Positions 19,501-25,481 of a stretch of DNA of 25,481 nucleotides are shown one piece after another; within the stretch, counting starts at the first letter, position 1; each line of letters begins with the position of its first letter. The stretch is from CAYLNM01 sp964385045. Lineage in GTDB: Bacteria > Planctomycetota > Phycisphaerae > Phycisphaerales > SM1A02. The notes beneath the pieces are model-generated. The model made no database searches, was not told the DNA's origin, and saw only the letters and a list, made by a program, of their open reading frames with translations. A program made the translations under genes and the position numbers. The DNA is taken from assembly GCA_964385045.1 (NCBI GenBank), contig CAYLNM010000050.1, forward strand, positions 1 through 25,481. The letters are read 5' to 3'.

Positions 19501-22500
19501 GCCCATGGCCAGCCGCAGCTGCGCGCACCGCGCCCCGAAGGCGACGGTCGGATTCGACTCGGCGAAGCGGTCGCCGATCGCGTCCAGTCGCTCGGCCCCG
19601 ATGTCCCACGGGTCCTGCCCGGGGAAGCTGGCGGTCAGGCCCACCAGCTCGAGCAGGGCCGGCTCGTCGGGATGCTCGTCCAGGACCGGCCCCCAGCCGG
19701 CGTTGAAGGCCGACTCGCCCGACAGCGAGAGGAGGACGCCCGCGACCGGCACGCCGCGCACCGCCATCGCGTCGCGGAGTGCGGCCTGCTCGGCGTCGTC
19801 CAGGTCCATCGCCAGCCGGCGCAGGTGCGCGATCGCCAAGGCCCGCGCGTGCTCGAGGTCGCCGGGCATCAGCAGCCCCGCGCGGCTCGTATTCGGCATC
19901 GCCACGCGGAACGCGTTCATCCGCATCTGGCGATGCCGGAACGCGTCGTTCTCCGCGTACTGCTGGCCGAGGATCGCGAGGGCGTCCTCGGACACGACCT
20001 CGCCGAACATCGCGAGCTGCTGCGCCATGCTCGTCATCATGGAGCTGCCCGGCGCGGAGCTGGCCGTGGGCGGCTCCTCGTCGGCGTCGAGCACCGAGAG
20101 CATGGTCTCGCGCGCCGCCGCCTCGCGTCCCGGCCGCTCGTGCTCGAGCACGCCGAGGAGGTAGCGCAGCCGAACGTCCTGCGGATGCTCGGCGAGGCGG
20201 GCCACCGTGAACTCCGTCGCGGCATCGATCTCGCCCGCCGCGAGCAGCTCGTCGGCGAAGCGGATCGCCTGCTCGATCGTCAGCTCCGGAGCGTCGGGGG
20301 CGGTGATCGCGGCGATGGCTCCCGCCACGTCGCCCTCGAGGATCGAGAGCCGGGCGAGCCGCAGCGTCACCTGCCCGCCGTCGCCGAGCGCCTGGGCTCG
20401 CTGCAGCGTGCGGCGGGACCGCTCCCAGTCGCCCTCCCGCTCCTCGACCCGGGCGATCTCCAGCAGCAGCTGCAGGTTGTCGGGATCGATGCGGGCCGCC
20501 TCGAGCAGGGCCTGCCGCCGCGCCTCGTAGGACTCGCCCACCCGGTGCACCTCGGCCAGCGCGAGGTAGACGCCGATGTCCCGCCGCTCGCGGGTGCGGC
20601 GACGCTCGAGCTGCTCGACGAGGCCGTCGAAGCGGTCACTCCAGCGGAGGAGCTCGGCCATGCGGCCGGCCCAGCGCACGCGCTCGGTCACCGAGTCCGC
20701 GTCCTCGTAGAGCCCCCAGAGCACGGTCTCCGCCCGGCGCAGGCGGCCGGACTCCGCGTAGGCGGTCGCCAGCTCGCTGCGCAGGGCCGCGTCATCGAAG
20801 CGACGGGCCGCCACCTCCAGCAGCTCGATCGCCGCCTCGGGATCGGCGGACGCTCGCAGCAGCTCGGCCTCGACCAGCCACGGACTCGTGGAGCCCGGCA
20901 CCGCGGTCCGCCAGCGGCGCACCGACTCGATCGCGGCCTCGAGATCGCCGGCGCGGCGATGCAGGTTCGCCAGCTCGCGGAAGTTGGCCGACGTCGCCTG
21001 GCCGGGACGCTGGACGAGGTCCTCCATCGCCGCCGCGGCCTCGGGCCACGCCCGCCGCAGGGCGAGCAGCCGCACCCGCTGGCGGTCGAGCCGCGGATCG
21101 ACGTCGTCGCCGCCCGCCCGGACGCCGGCCGCGAGCACCTGGTCCGCGGCCACCGTGTCGCCGATGAGCTCCAGGGCCTCGGCGAGCAGGCATCGCTCGC
21201 CCACGTTCAGCGTCGGCCGCCCCTGCAGCCGCTCGGAGAGGTCGACGAGCTCCCCGGTGCGGCGGGCGAGCCGGGCCGTGGTCGCCACCGCCCGCAGCGT
21301 CTCGGTCGCGGTGGGGGCGATCGCGACCCAGCGCTCGCCCCACGGCAGCGCCTCCGCCGCGTCCTCGCCCCCGATCGCGGCCTCGACCACCGCGGCGAGG
21401 TACGTGGGGTCGTCGGCGAACTCCTCGACGCGCTGCATCAGGGCCGCGCGGGCCTCGTCCACCTCGCCGCGGCCGCGCAGCGCGCGGGCCATGGCGATCG
21501 CCTGGCCCGCCCCGCCCTCGCGGGCCAGCGTCCGCCAGATCCCGACCGCCTCGTCGGTCTCGCCCTGTGCGTGCAGCAGCTCGGCGAGGGCGGACCGCCG
21601 GTCGGGATCCTCCGGGGCCGCCGCGACCATCGCCCGCGCCACCGCGAGCGCGTCCTCCGGCCGGTCCATCTGCTGGTACGTGCGGGCCGCCTGCATCGAA
21701 GCCGACAAATCGCGGCCCGAGCGCTCGAGGAAGGACTCGATGGCCGCCGCCGCATCGTCCGGGCGATCCGCCCGGTGCAGGAGCTCCGCGAGCCGCAGCG
21801 GGATCGCGGGGTCGTCCGGCCGCGCCGCCGCCAGCCGCTCGAGCTGCGCAATCGCCTCGTCCGTGCGGTCGGCGTCCGCCAGCCGCAGGGCGTACGTGCG
21901 CCGCAGCTCCAGGTCGTCCGGCGACCGCTCGAGGATCGATCGCCACGTCTCGAGGCTCGCGTCGACGTCGCCCCCCTCGGCCTGGACCCGCGCCAGCGTG
22001 CGGCCGAAGGCCAGCCGCGTGGGATCCTCCTCCCACAGCTCCGCGACCTGCGTGGCGAACGCGTCGAGATCGCCCCGCCGCCGGTGCACGTCCTCGATCT
22101 GGGCGAGCACCTCGCGCTCCAGCCACGAGTCGCGGCCCACGTCATCGAGCAGGCCGACGTAGACCTCCAGTGCCGGCTCGTCCCGCCCCGCGTCCCGGAG
22201 GATCTCGCCCGACCACAGGCGGTGGGCGACCCGCTGGGCGGGATCGCGGGTGATCGCGACCAGCCGCTCCAGCGTCTCGAGCGCCGCCTCGGCGAGCCCC
22301 TCCTCGACCTGCAGCTGCACGACGTCCTCGTGCAGCAGCGCGTCGTCCGGCCGCTGCTCCAGCAGCGCGTTCCACGTGGCCAGTGCGGCCTCGGTGTCGC
22401 CGGTGCGGGCCTGGTACCGGCCCCGCAGCGAGGCGATCTCCTGTTCGAGGTCCGGATCCGCGACCGGGTCCGCCGCGAGCGTCTCGGCCGCGGCCGCCAG

Positions 22501-22965
22501 GTCCTCGAGCGCGGTCTCGAAGTCGAGCGTCGACGCCTCGACCCGCGCCTTCTCCAGCCGGATCGCCGGGCTCGCCGGGAAGCGCTCCAGCGCCTCGCGG
22601 AACACCGTGATCGCGTCGACGCTCCGGCCCTCGGCCGCGAGGAACATCGCCAGCAGGAGCTGGTCCGCCGCCTCGCCCTCGACCGCCTGCTCGCGCAGGA
22701 ATGCCTCGAGCGTGGCCGGCGGCGCCTCGGCGAGCCACGACCGCACGAAGCGATCGAACACGATGCCCGGGCCCGGCCGCCGACGGGCGACGCGGTGATA
22801 GCGCATCGCCTCCTCGGGCGGCGTGAACGCCGGATCCGCGACCGCCGCCTGCCCCGACGCGAGCGTGACCGTGGCGGCGAGGCCGCTCGGCGCTGGGCCA
22901 AGGAACGGAAGCACGAAGGCGGCGGCGCCGAGGAAGGCGGCCGGACGTCGAGTCTGTCGATGCAT
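13555..22965 (-). CDS. Giant exported tetratricopeptide-repeat protein (3136 residues)
   Basis: This encodes a 3136-residue protein, first gene of the operon. Residues 1-30 form a signal peptide: basic MHRQTRRP, hydrophobic core, and possible cleavage after SGLA. The mature protein therefore acts in the periplasm or at the cell surface. From about residue 90 to beyond 1000 the sequence is a run of TPR-type helical pairs, with repeated A-x-x-x-Y/F-x-x-A-L and R-P-D-D-x-x-x-x-x-x-L-A spacing. The rest is also almost all helical and may be a degenerate solenoid; I recognise no enzyme motif. There is a short poly-Gln stretch (codons at 19135-19149) and an acidic, repetitive C-terminal tail with a His-rich end. 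The ATG at 22965 has AGGGGG (22971-22976) five bases upstream. It probably acts as a scaffold for the MoxR/vWA system. The reading frame is unbroken over 9.4 kb, which strongly supports it. Confidence 0.93.
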   Translation of the reverse strand: MHRQTRRPAAFLGAAAFVLPFLGPAPSGLAATVTLASGQAAVADPAFTPPEEAMRYHRVARRRPGPGIVFDRFVRSWLAEAPPATLEAFLREQAVEGEAADQLLLAMFLAAEGRSVDAITVFREALERFPASPAIRLEKARVEASTLDFETALEDLAAAAETLAADPVADPDLEQEIASLRGRYQARTGDTEAALATWNALLEQRPDDALLHEDVVQLQVEEGLAEAALETLERLVAITRDPAQRVAHRLWSGEILRDAGRDEPALEVYVGLLDDVGRDSWLEREVLAQIEDVHRRRGDLDAFATQVAELWEEDPTRLAFGRTLARVQAEGGDVDASLETWRSILERSPDDLELRRTYALRLADADRTDEAIAQLERLAAARPDDPAIPLRLAELLHRADRPDDAAAAIESFLERSGRDLSASMQAARTYQQMDRPEDALAVARAMVAAAPEDPDRRSALAELLHAQGETDEAVGIWRTLAREGGAGQAIAMARALRGRGEVDEARAALMQRVEEFADDPTYLAAVVEAAIGGEDAAEALPWGERWVAIAPTATETLRAVATTARLARRTGELVDLSERLQGRPTLNVGERCLLAEALELIGDTVAADQVLAAGVRAGGDDVDPRLDRQRVRLLALRRAWPEAAAAMEDLVQRPGQATSANFRELANLHRRAGDLEAAIESVRRWRTAVPGSTSPWLVEAELLRASADPEAAIELLEVAARRFDDAALRSELATAYAESGRLRRAETVLWGLYEDADSVTERVRWAGRMAELLRWSDRFDGLVEQLERRRTRERRDIGVYLALAEVHRVGESYEARRQALLEAARIDPDNLQLLLEIARVEEREGDWERSRRTLQRAQALGDGGQVTLRLARLSILEGDVAGAIAAITAPDAPELTIEQAIRFADELLAAGEIDAATEFTVARLAEHPQDVRLRYLLGVLEHERPGREAAARETMLSVLDADEEPPTASSAPGSSMMTSMAQQLAMFGEVVSEDALAILGQQYAENDAFRHRQMRMNAFRVAMPNTSRAGLLMPGDLEHARALAIAHLRRLAMDLDDAEQAALRDAMAVRGVPVAGVLLSLSGESAFNAGWGPVLDEHPDEPALLELVGLTASFPGQDPWDIGAERLDAIGDRFAESNPTVAFGARCAQLRLAMGDGPEAVEALWPDVEAAMDRIERPRFWEVYFVGMLIGGGRGMGFASVGDLPEDVADAMAERIVAWYPQVDRTGPWASFLQQLLMTALLQREDYDELAALVVREIDDHRASPAGAAAARQQQQQMAMAMGGRFGGASVVQPLGFPPTGIESLPALALQLAPDPRIGMPTPGGVGVYPQLLAALDEQAADPLMRALLAATAGEDDRVDELLAPLLAADPPSLDALLVAGSWAARGEWHEEALQHLTAAAELPVSRAMRQMLDGAILASAIEVDGVEERPELVAAGRRSALRLMRAVPAPEARRPVLAALDALGLADEADALRDRMAASGRSPAGMSPPMPGQPTTPGSIERIREALADDRREAAARLAMRELESIAQQVAAGNAWMRQQPPARMLDTLIRAEGLEDDIVAIADPGEGASPARQMRFASILDALGRPDEAVAAYERALAERFVPEAAVRLAELHVGRGDGEAAGEILTRLDPARHGMALTVFLQPRTQTQELEPRLARAEAVATFVEASDPEALERLAVDLGTMVFFQLTQAAWGQTARLPHMDQIDADVQPGMQAFADRRQAVHDRLARVLLEHPPSASHAFSRLLMSAEAAGEDLEPLVDIAEGVLVAPLSRQARMSRSATAGMHLMMPTQGGVQMRTPTRPEVFLARMAGRAGDRERIDRVVATLREQRRREEAELLETTATLLMGDEATFLETARTILARHGTDPRTSQDPVIRRVAEAARDRGVDPAVVMDEVVDALARLAGSSFGWTSVAQEGLAFTGVLAEHAEEHGTDPRAAGRVFLERLADELVGPADEREERIRRNYQPGQWASGGLASRIRQYRDVAIGMASHPEYAPFVRELAGVLVDPEFDAEGARQLDVAFNEMIRSRVGATTVAGAARDEAVARLLRALDRLPITGDPGEFDPMAFASERGGWVMNASLLESAAAAIRGASTPVAEEGEEASPELRTLVQAWIDELDPPRLGATLLDLHLRDGNVAPAEWHEALGPWRERLLAAADDVIARVANGMPPGVLDAEDLDGPAAALAARLQGGVVDTLEEERVALMAIERLDPAGGLGVWDAWRRSVSVAGSLAARGRIDDAYSVLAHVLPLVESSPQGRGTAGRLAGELEQQAYREGVDAEAAAGLMRLLVRLAESEAIEVDTAAVLDRMPRLMNRIATAADEEGDETVPIVDGRRLDASERRHRTLLLRLAEVLEPEDAAIVTLGLARTSRWSRVSAPELRGVPPVERAIEAAPELPAWLAECARDADALARVGEAAERGFARDPVRPAVRERAEAVAGRLVASDDAQPASVRLAVAANLLGLVGEAAGPEVVSRAVELAATLTAEDPGALEDGWLRPMLQAWARSADGDRPSADADAIVEAYVREMTRRSATGMTTSVRHGHTGIVFEGSMVPSVRELLLELAAADGVDAGERRLLALADQNLAAMPSAWRTLVAAGGADEAAAAIRRWWSEAMPRRVVGQPYSEAMHAGLPALDAALDDAELSLLARAMIMDAPDPEPTGGDADVATNGDGPPPGASGDAEAMRPDGVPTRATRLAGLAREVLAHEFRRPLVERRLLALLAIEPAARGLLAERLAEAAGTVVFSAPEGYHADGRFWAEELVFAHVLATIDADDLRPTIEILEEVRDVEGAQNRWSLAESTRRLVGVAARRTLPGLLVAAPDRRRDCLEMLRAAVSGLARLGRLHSGAGNVDPAAEALVLGLLAEDDEAVAAWLESLEADEPPGSRPRASAGAAVGATPGDVRVGPTTVSAQGVRAALGRMIDGDATPWPEAVAAITRLLDAEPLEPVRSSLVPALVAMVRAEALVDHGSVVGERAGSVDGWASLAGEARRAIQAAERADAGEDRPEPEATLAAGRDPRLAAFEAEAWTRAEAACEDDGERVELAARMRHAAALDRALALLESVATEDEEIAADREKELEAVRSAMSDLAAEGSGAEDDGVAGAAGAAGAAEADEADEAAGDHTGDEHHG
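13591..13647 (-). repeat. 9-base tandem repeats in the 3' end of the TPR gene
   Basis: Units of GGCCCCGGC and GGCCTCGTC (plus-strand reading) are repeated in tandem. They encode the low-complexity GAAGAAGAA / EADEADEAA tail of the giant TPR protein. A variable acidic tail from slippage is likely. Confidence 0.8.
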
Positions 22966-23201
22966 CGAGGCCCCCTGATGATCACGTTCGCCCGAATCTA
23001 CCGGCGTTCACGTCCGATCGTTCGACTTCTTGTCGGGTTTCTCCCCGAAGGCCGAATCGCTCGCTCGTTTCGGCAACCTCCGGGCCGATCGGAAGCCGAC
23101 CAACTGCGATGGCCGGCAGGGAGCGGGGCGACGCGGCATGGGCCCGAGCGGGCGTCCCGGAGCTCCCCGCCTCGGCCACGGGCCCGCGTCGTCCTGCAGG
23201 C
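22966..23201 (-). promoter_or_regulatory. Leader and promoter region of the seven-gene operon
   Basis: These 236 bases separate the glycosyltransferase-like gene's stop (23202) from the first operon gene (22965). Parts of it (about 22977-23075) are visibly less GC-rich than the coding DNA around it, as expected for a promoter. I cannot assign reliable -35/-10 boxes; a TAGATT sits about 30 bases before the start codon, with no good -35 partner. Because all downstream genes abut or overlap, this is the most likely place for the operon's main promoter. Confidence 0.35.
23051..23074 (-). terminator. Possible stem-loop after the glycosyltransferase-like gene
   Basis: GCCGAA (23051-23056) and TTCGGC (23069-23074) can pair across a 12-base loop, roughly 130 bases beyond the stop codon at 23202 and upstream of the operon. 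No T-run follows, so a terminator role is speculative. It might instead be a leader structure. Confidence 0.2.
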
Positions 23202-24380
23202 TCACCTCCGGTTCACGCCGCGGCGGGCCTCGCCGCCATCCTCGCCGCCGGCGCCGCGGCCAGTGCTGCCGCTGCTCGCACCGCCGCCACCGCCCAGCCG
23301 CTCCTGCATCTGCCGCACCGCCCCTCGGGACGTCGACCACACCCCGCCGCGGTACCGACCCTTGGCCGCGTGCCGGATGCGATGCACGCCCGGCACGTCG
23401 ACCGGCGTCCCCTGGGTGCGCAGCAGCCACCGGAAGGCTCGGTCCTCGCGGGCCTTCTGCCAGGTGGCGGCGGGACGCTGGTAGTGCGCGAGGGCGTGGC
23501 AGTAGCCGACCGCCCGGGCCACGTCGCCGTGGGTGATCTGAAGCGGACCGGTCGCGCGGTCCCGCTCGCGGGGAGCGAAGAGGCCGGGGTCGACGTCCTC
23601 GGGCAGCGCCGGCCCTGCCGCCGCGCCCGCGCCGGTCCGCTCGCCCTCGCCCGCCTCTTCGCCGCCCTCGCCGCCCTCGCCGCCGTCGCCGCCCTCGCCG
23701 CCGCCGCCGCCCGTCCCGGCGGCCCCCACCATCGGATGATCGTCCGGCAGCAGCGGCGTCACCTGCTCGACCCGCGGGAAGATCAGGGCATCGCGTCGCC
23801 CCTGCACCGCCGCCGCGAGCCGGTCGAGGCAGTCCTCGCGGAAGAGCACGTCGCAGTCGGTGAACCAGACCCAGTCCGCCTCGGTCACCCGCGCCGCGTG
23901 GTCCCGGCCGATCGCCCGCCGCATGAGCGACCGGCGCGGCAGCGTGCGCCAGTCCCACGTCACGCCCGGCACGTCGTGCTCGCCGACGGCCGCGAGCAGC
24001 GCGACCGTCCCCGCATCCTCCGCCGCGTGGTAGACGGTCATCCGCACGTCCACCTCGCGCGGCGGGAAGCGCACGAGCGAGCCGAGCTGGTGGGCGAGCA
24101 GGTGCGCGTACCGCCAGCAGTGGCTGACGATCTCGAGCCGCAGGCGGCCGGTGCGGGCGGTCCGCGCCGACGGCGGCGGCAGGCGAGGCTCCACCCATCG
24201 GGCCGGGACGACGCCGCTGGCGGCGATGGGCAGCAGGCGCTCCATGACCGCTGCGGCGAGGCCACCGCGGGGTGGGGGCCCGGCGCTGGCGCCGGCGCCG
24301 TCGACCGCCTCCGCGCCGGCGCTGGCGGCCGGGGCGTCGAACCGGGGCTGAGGCGACGTCGAGGGCGGGGTCGGGGGCAT
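23202..24380 (-). CDS. Glycosyltransferase-like protein (GT-A type fold)
   Basis: This encodes a protein of about 392 residues from ATG 24380. The core (from about residue 80) has the look of a GT-A glycosyltransferase. An opening strand, LRLEIVSHCWRYAHLLAHQL, is followed by VDVRMTVYHAAED. The acceptor-strand motif ADWVWFTDCDVLF contains a D175-C-D177 that fits the metal/nucleotide-sugar binding DxD. Later come a conserved-looking HALAHYQRP and GVHRIRHAAKGRYRGGVW. A Gly/Glu-rich insertion (about 221-250) and a Gly-rich tail are low-complexity. The start is uncertain: Met at 24497, 24380 and 24245 are all in frame, none with a strong ribosome binding site. I take 24380 because third-position G/C use stays high up to there and it leaves space before kdkA. 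The head-to-head kdkA suggests a sugar-transfer step in lipopolysaccharide or another glycan. Confidence 0.75.
   Translation of the reverse strand: MPPTPPSTSPQPRFDAPAASAGAEAVDGAGASAGPPPRGGLAAAVMERLLPIAASGVVPARWVEPRLPPPSARTARTGRLRLEIVSHCWRYAHLLAHQLGSLVRFPPREVDVRMTVYHAAEDAGTVALLAAVGEHDVPGVTWDWRTLPRRSLMRRAIGRDHAARVTEADWVWFTDCDVLFREDCLDRLAAAVQGRRDALIFPRVEQVTPLLPDDHPMVGAAGTGGGGGEGGDGGEGGEGGEEAGEGERTGAGAAAGPALPEDVDPGLFAPRERDRATGPLQITHGDVARAVGYCHALAHYQRPAATWQKAREDRAFRWLLRTQGTPVDVPGVHRIRHAAKGRYRGGVWSTSRGAVRQMQERLGGGGGASSGSTGRGAGGEDGGEARRGVNRR
23662..23706 (-). repeat. 9-base tandem repeats encoding (Gly-Glu-Gly)-type linker
   Basis: There are five consecutive 9-mers of the form CCGCC(C/G)TCG or CCGCCGCCG (plus-strand reading). 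They encode a Gly/Glu/Asp linker inside the glycosyltransferase-like protein, which probably loops out of the fold between the DxD region and the C-terminal part. Confidence 0.85.
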
Positions 24381-24495
24381 GGGCGCGGCCGGGGTGCGGG
24401 CGGAGCGGCCGATCGTACCGCCGCGGTCGCCCCGGCCCGGCCGTTGGCCGGACGTCGCCGGGGCGCCCGCGCCCGCGGCCCCGTGCCGTATCGTC
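24381..24495. promoter_or_regulatory. Divergent intergenic region between the glycosyltransferase-like gene and kdkA
   Basis: With the starts chosen here, 115 bases separate two genes read in opposite directions, so both promoters should lie here or inside the 5' ends. No convincing promoter hexamers can be read in this GC-rich DNA, and neither gene has a clear ribosome binding site. If the minus gene really starts at 24497, the two start codons would overlap in one CATG. Confidence 0.35.
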
Positions 24496-25386
24496 ATGGC
24501 CGCGTCACCCGCCCGGGCACGGAGACTCCGGCGCGACGCCGACGCCGACGCCGCGACGAGGAACGCCCCCATCCGCCCGCAGCAGCTCCAGCGCGGCCGC
24601 GTCCGCTACCTGCACGATGCCGACGCCGAGGCGGCGCTCGGCGATCCCGTGACCCTGTTCGCGACCGCGGACCGGCACCTCGCCGAGCACGAGCAGCGGC
24701 CGACCGCGAAGGACGCCGCCGATGCGTCCGACGCCGCAGTCGTCACGCCCGCCGAGGTCGCCGCACCGACCGCCCCCGTCGCGCTCCGCAAGGCCTCGAT
24801 CACCCGCTTCACCGTGAACGGCATCCCGCTCGCCTCGCGGCGGTACTTCCGCGGCGGCGTGATGGCCCGCGTCAACCGCAGCACCTATCTCGGCGTCCGC
24901 GTGGCGGCGACGCGCATGTGGCGGGAGTTCCACCTGCTGGCCCGGGCCCGGGCCCTCGGACTGCCGGTGCCGGAGCCGGTCGCCGCCCGTTGCATCCGCA
25001 CGTCGCCCGTCACCTACCGCGGCGACCTCCTGACGCGCTGGGTCCGGGACACCCGCACGCTCACGAGCCGGCTCGCCGAGGGTCCGCTGCCGCCCGAGGC
25101 GTGGCACGCGATCGGCCGCGTGCTGCGGCGATTCCACGACGCCGGCGTCTTCCACGCCGACCTCAACGCCGACAACGTCCTGCTCGACGACGCCGGGGAC
25201 GTCCACCTGCTGGATTTCGACAAGGGACGCCTGCGCCCCTCGGCCGCCGCCTGGCGGGACGCGATGCTCGCCCGGCTCCGCCGCTCGCTCGGCAGGAAGC
25301 GAGCGGCGCTGCCGGGGTTCGCCTACGACGACGTCCGCGACTGGCCGCGCCTGCTCGCCGGGCTGCGGGGCGAGGCGGCGGGCTGA
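24496..25386 (+). CDS. kdkA: 3-deoxy-D-manno-octulosonic acid kinase (Kdo kinase)
   Basis: This encodes a 296-residue enzyme of the KdkA/WaaP kinase-like group. KdkA phosphorylates the O-4 position of Kdo in the lipopolysaccharide inner core using ATP, on the cytoplasmic side of the inner membrane. Visible family features are the nucleotide-loop region RRYFRGGVMARVNRSTYLG (115-133), W-R-E144-F in the following helix, the catalytic loop FHADLNADN (219-227; D222, N227), and LLDFDKGRLR (238-247; D240). Members are usually about 240 residues. The extra length here is an N-terminal extension of about 35 residues and an Ala/Asp/Pro-rich insertion (about 69-96) between the first strands and the kinase core. 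ATG 24496 is preferred over the Met at 24379 because the added residues would be Pro/Arg-rich and overlap the divergent promoter space. No other Kdo or lipopolysaccharide genes lie in the window. The family call is strong. Confidence 0.9.
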   Translation: MAASPARARRLRRDADADAATRNAPIRPQQLQRGRVRYLHDADAEAALGDPVTLFATADRHLAEHEQRPTAKDAADASDAAVVTPAEVAAPTAPVALRKASITRFTVNGIPLASRRYFRGGVMARVNRSTYLGVRVAATRMWREFHLLARARALGLPVPEPVAARCIRTSPVTYRGDLLTRWVRDTRTLTSRLAEGPLPPEAWHAIGRVLRRFHDAGVFHADLNADNVLLDDAGDVHLLDFDKGRLRPSAAAWRDAMLARLRRSLGRKRAALPGFAYDDVRDWPRLLAGLRGEAAG

Positions 25387-25391
25387 CGGCC

Positions 25392-25403
25392 GCCCCGCGG
25401 GGC
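25392..25403 (+). terminator. Possible hairpin just after kdkA
   Basis: GCCCCGCGGGGC is a perfect 12-base palindrome starting six bases beyond the kdkA stop codon. The loop would be only four bases with a four-pair stem, and there is no T-run, so this is a weak candidate. Confidence 0.25.
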
Positions 25404-25435
25404 AGCGGTCGGGCCCCGTCTCGACCGCGCGGGGA

Positions 25436-25481
25436 TGCCGCGCCCGCCGCGCCCGCCGCGCCCGCCGCGCCCGCCGCGCCG
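25436..25481. repeat. 9-base tandem repeat running off the window end
   Basis: The unit CGCCCGCCG is repeated without error about four and a half times and continues to the last base, so the array may be longer than seen. It is either intergenic or the end of a neighbouring minus-strand gene, where it would encode a Gly-Gly-Arg-like repeat depending on frame. Confidence 0.85.

Noticed and set aside
22982..23179. 65-codon minus-strand frame directly upstream of the giant TPR gene
   Set aside because: It starts at GTG without a well-spaced ribosome binding site, has no hydrophobic or known motif, and lies in the likely promoter region. A leader peptide cannot be excluded.
16981..23484. 2167-residue open frame on the plus strand opposite the giant TPR gene
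   Set aside because: Its translation is Arg/His/Gly/Leu-rich without any domain, signal or ribosome binding site. Such mirror frames are expected opposite long genes with nearly pure G/C third positions.

Overview
The window comes from a very GC-rich genome (by eye about three quarters G+C, with third codon positions almost always G or C). It carries chromosomal housekeeping and envelope genes only. I see no tRNA, rRNA, CRISPR array, transposase, integrase or phage gene. A 3-deoxy-D-manno-octulosonic acid (Kdo) kinase points to a Gram-negative cell with Kdo-containing lipopolysaccharide. The gene set MoxR / DUF58 / BatA-like / double von Willebrand A (vWA) protein, together with a giant secreted tetratricopeptide-repeat (TPR) protein, recalls Planctomycetota. 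With this GC content the class Phycisphaerae is my best guess. That is an inference, not something the sequence proves.

Layout. Almost everything is on the minus strand. (1) 172-2558: three small or medium membrane proteins. These are a four-helix protein with an internally duplicated soluble insert, a Pmp3/YqaE-type 52-residue hydrophobic protein, and a two-helix protein with a CxxC tail. (2) 2881-3791: a 100-residue protein resembling the type-2 peptidyl-tRNA hydrolase fold, and an SRPBCC/AHSA1 protein. (3) 3880-22965: a seven-gene block of about 19 kb read right to left. Its order is giant TPR protein, membrane/coiled-coil protein, MoxR AAA+ ATPase, DUF58 protein, BatA-like vWA membrane protein, large protein with two vWA domains and a glutamine-amidotransferase-like domain, and a small membrane protein with a HEAT-like end. 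Genes overlap or lie within 14 bases of each other, so the block is almost certainly one operon. (4) 23202-25386: a glycosyltransferase-like gene (minus) and kdkA (plus), arranged head to head.

How the genes may work together. In the best-known relatives (MoxR/Bat modules), a MoxR ATPase acts with DUF58 and vWA proteins. It is thought to act as a chaperone or metal-dependent assembly machine for envelope or periplasmic complexes. Here the vWA proteins are membrane-anchored. The upstream TPR protein has a signal peptide and would offer a very long periplasmic or surface scaffold. The exact substrate is unknown. The divergent pair at the right end probably serves lipopolysaccharide core assembly. 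The left-end membrane genes look like general envelope or stress-type small proteins.

Non-coding stretches over 300 bases are 1751-2219 and 2559-2880; neither contains a gene I can support. Short tandem GC-rich repeats recur both inside genes (low-complexity protein linkers) and in the intergenic DNA.
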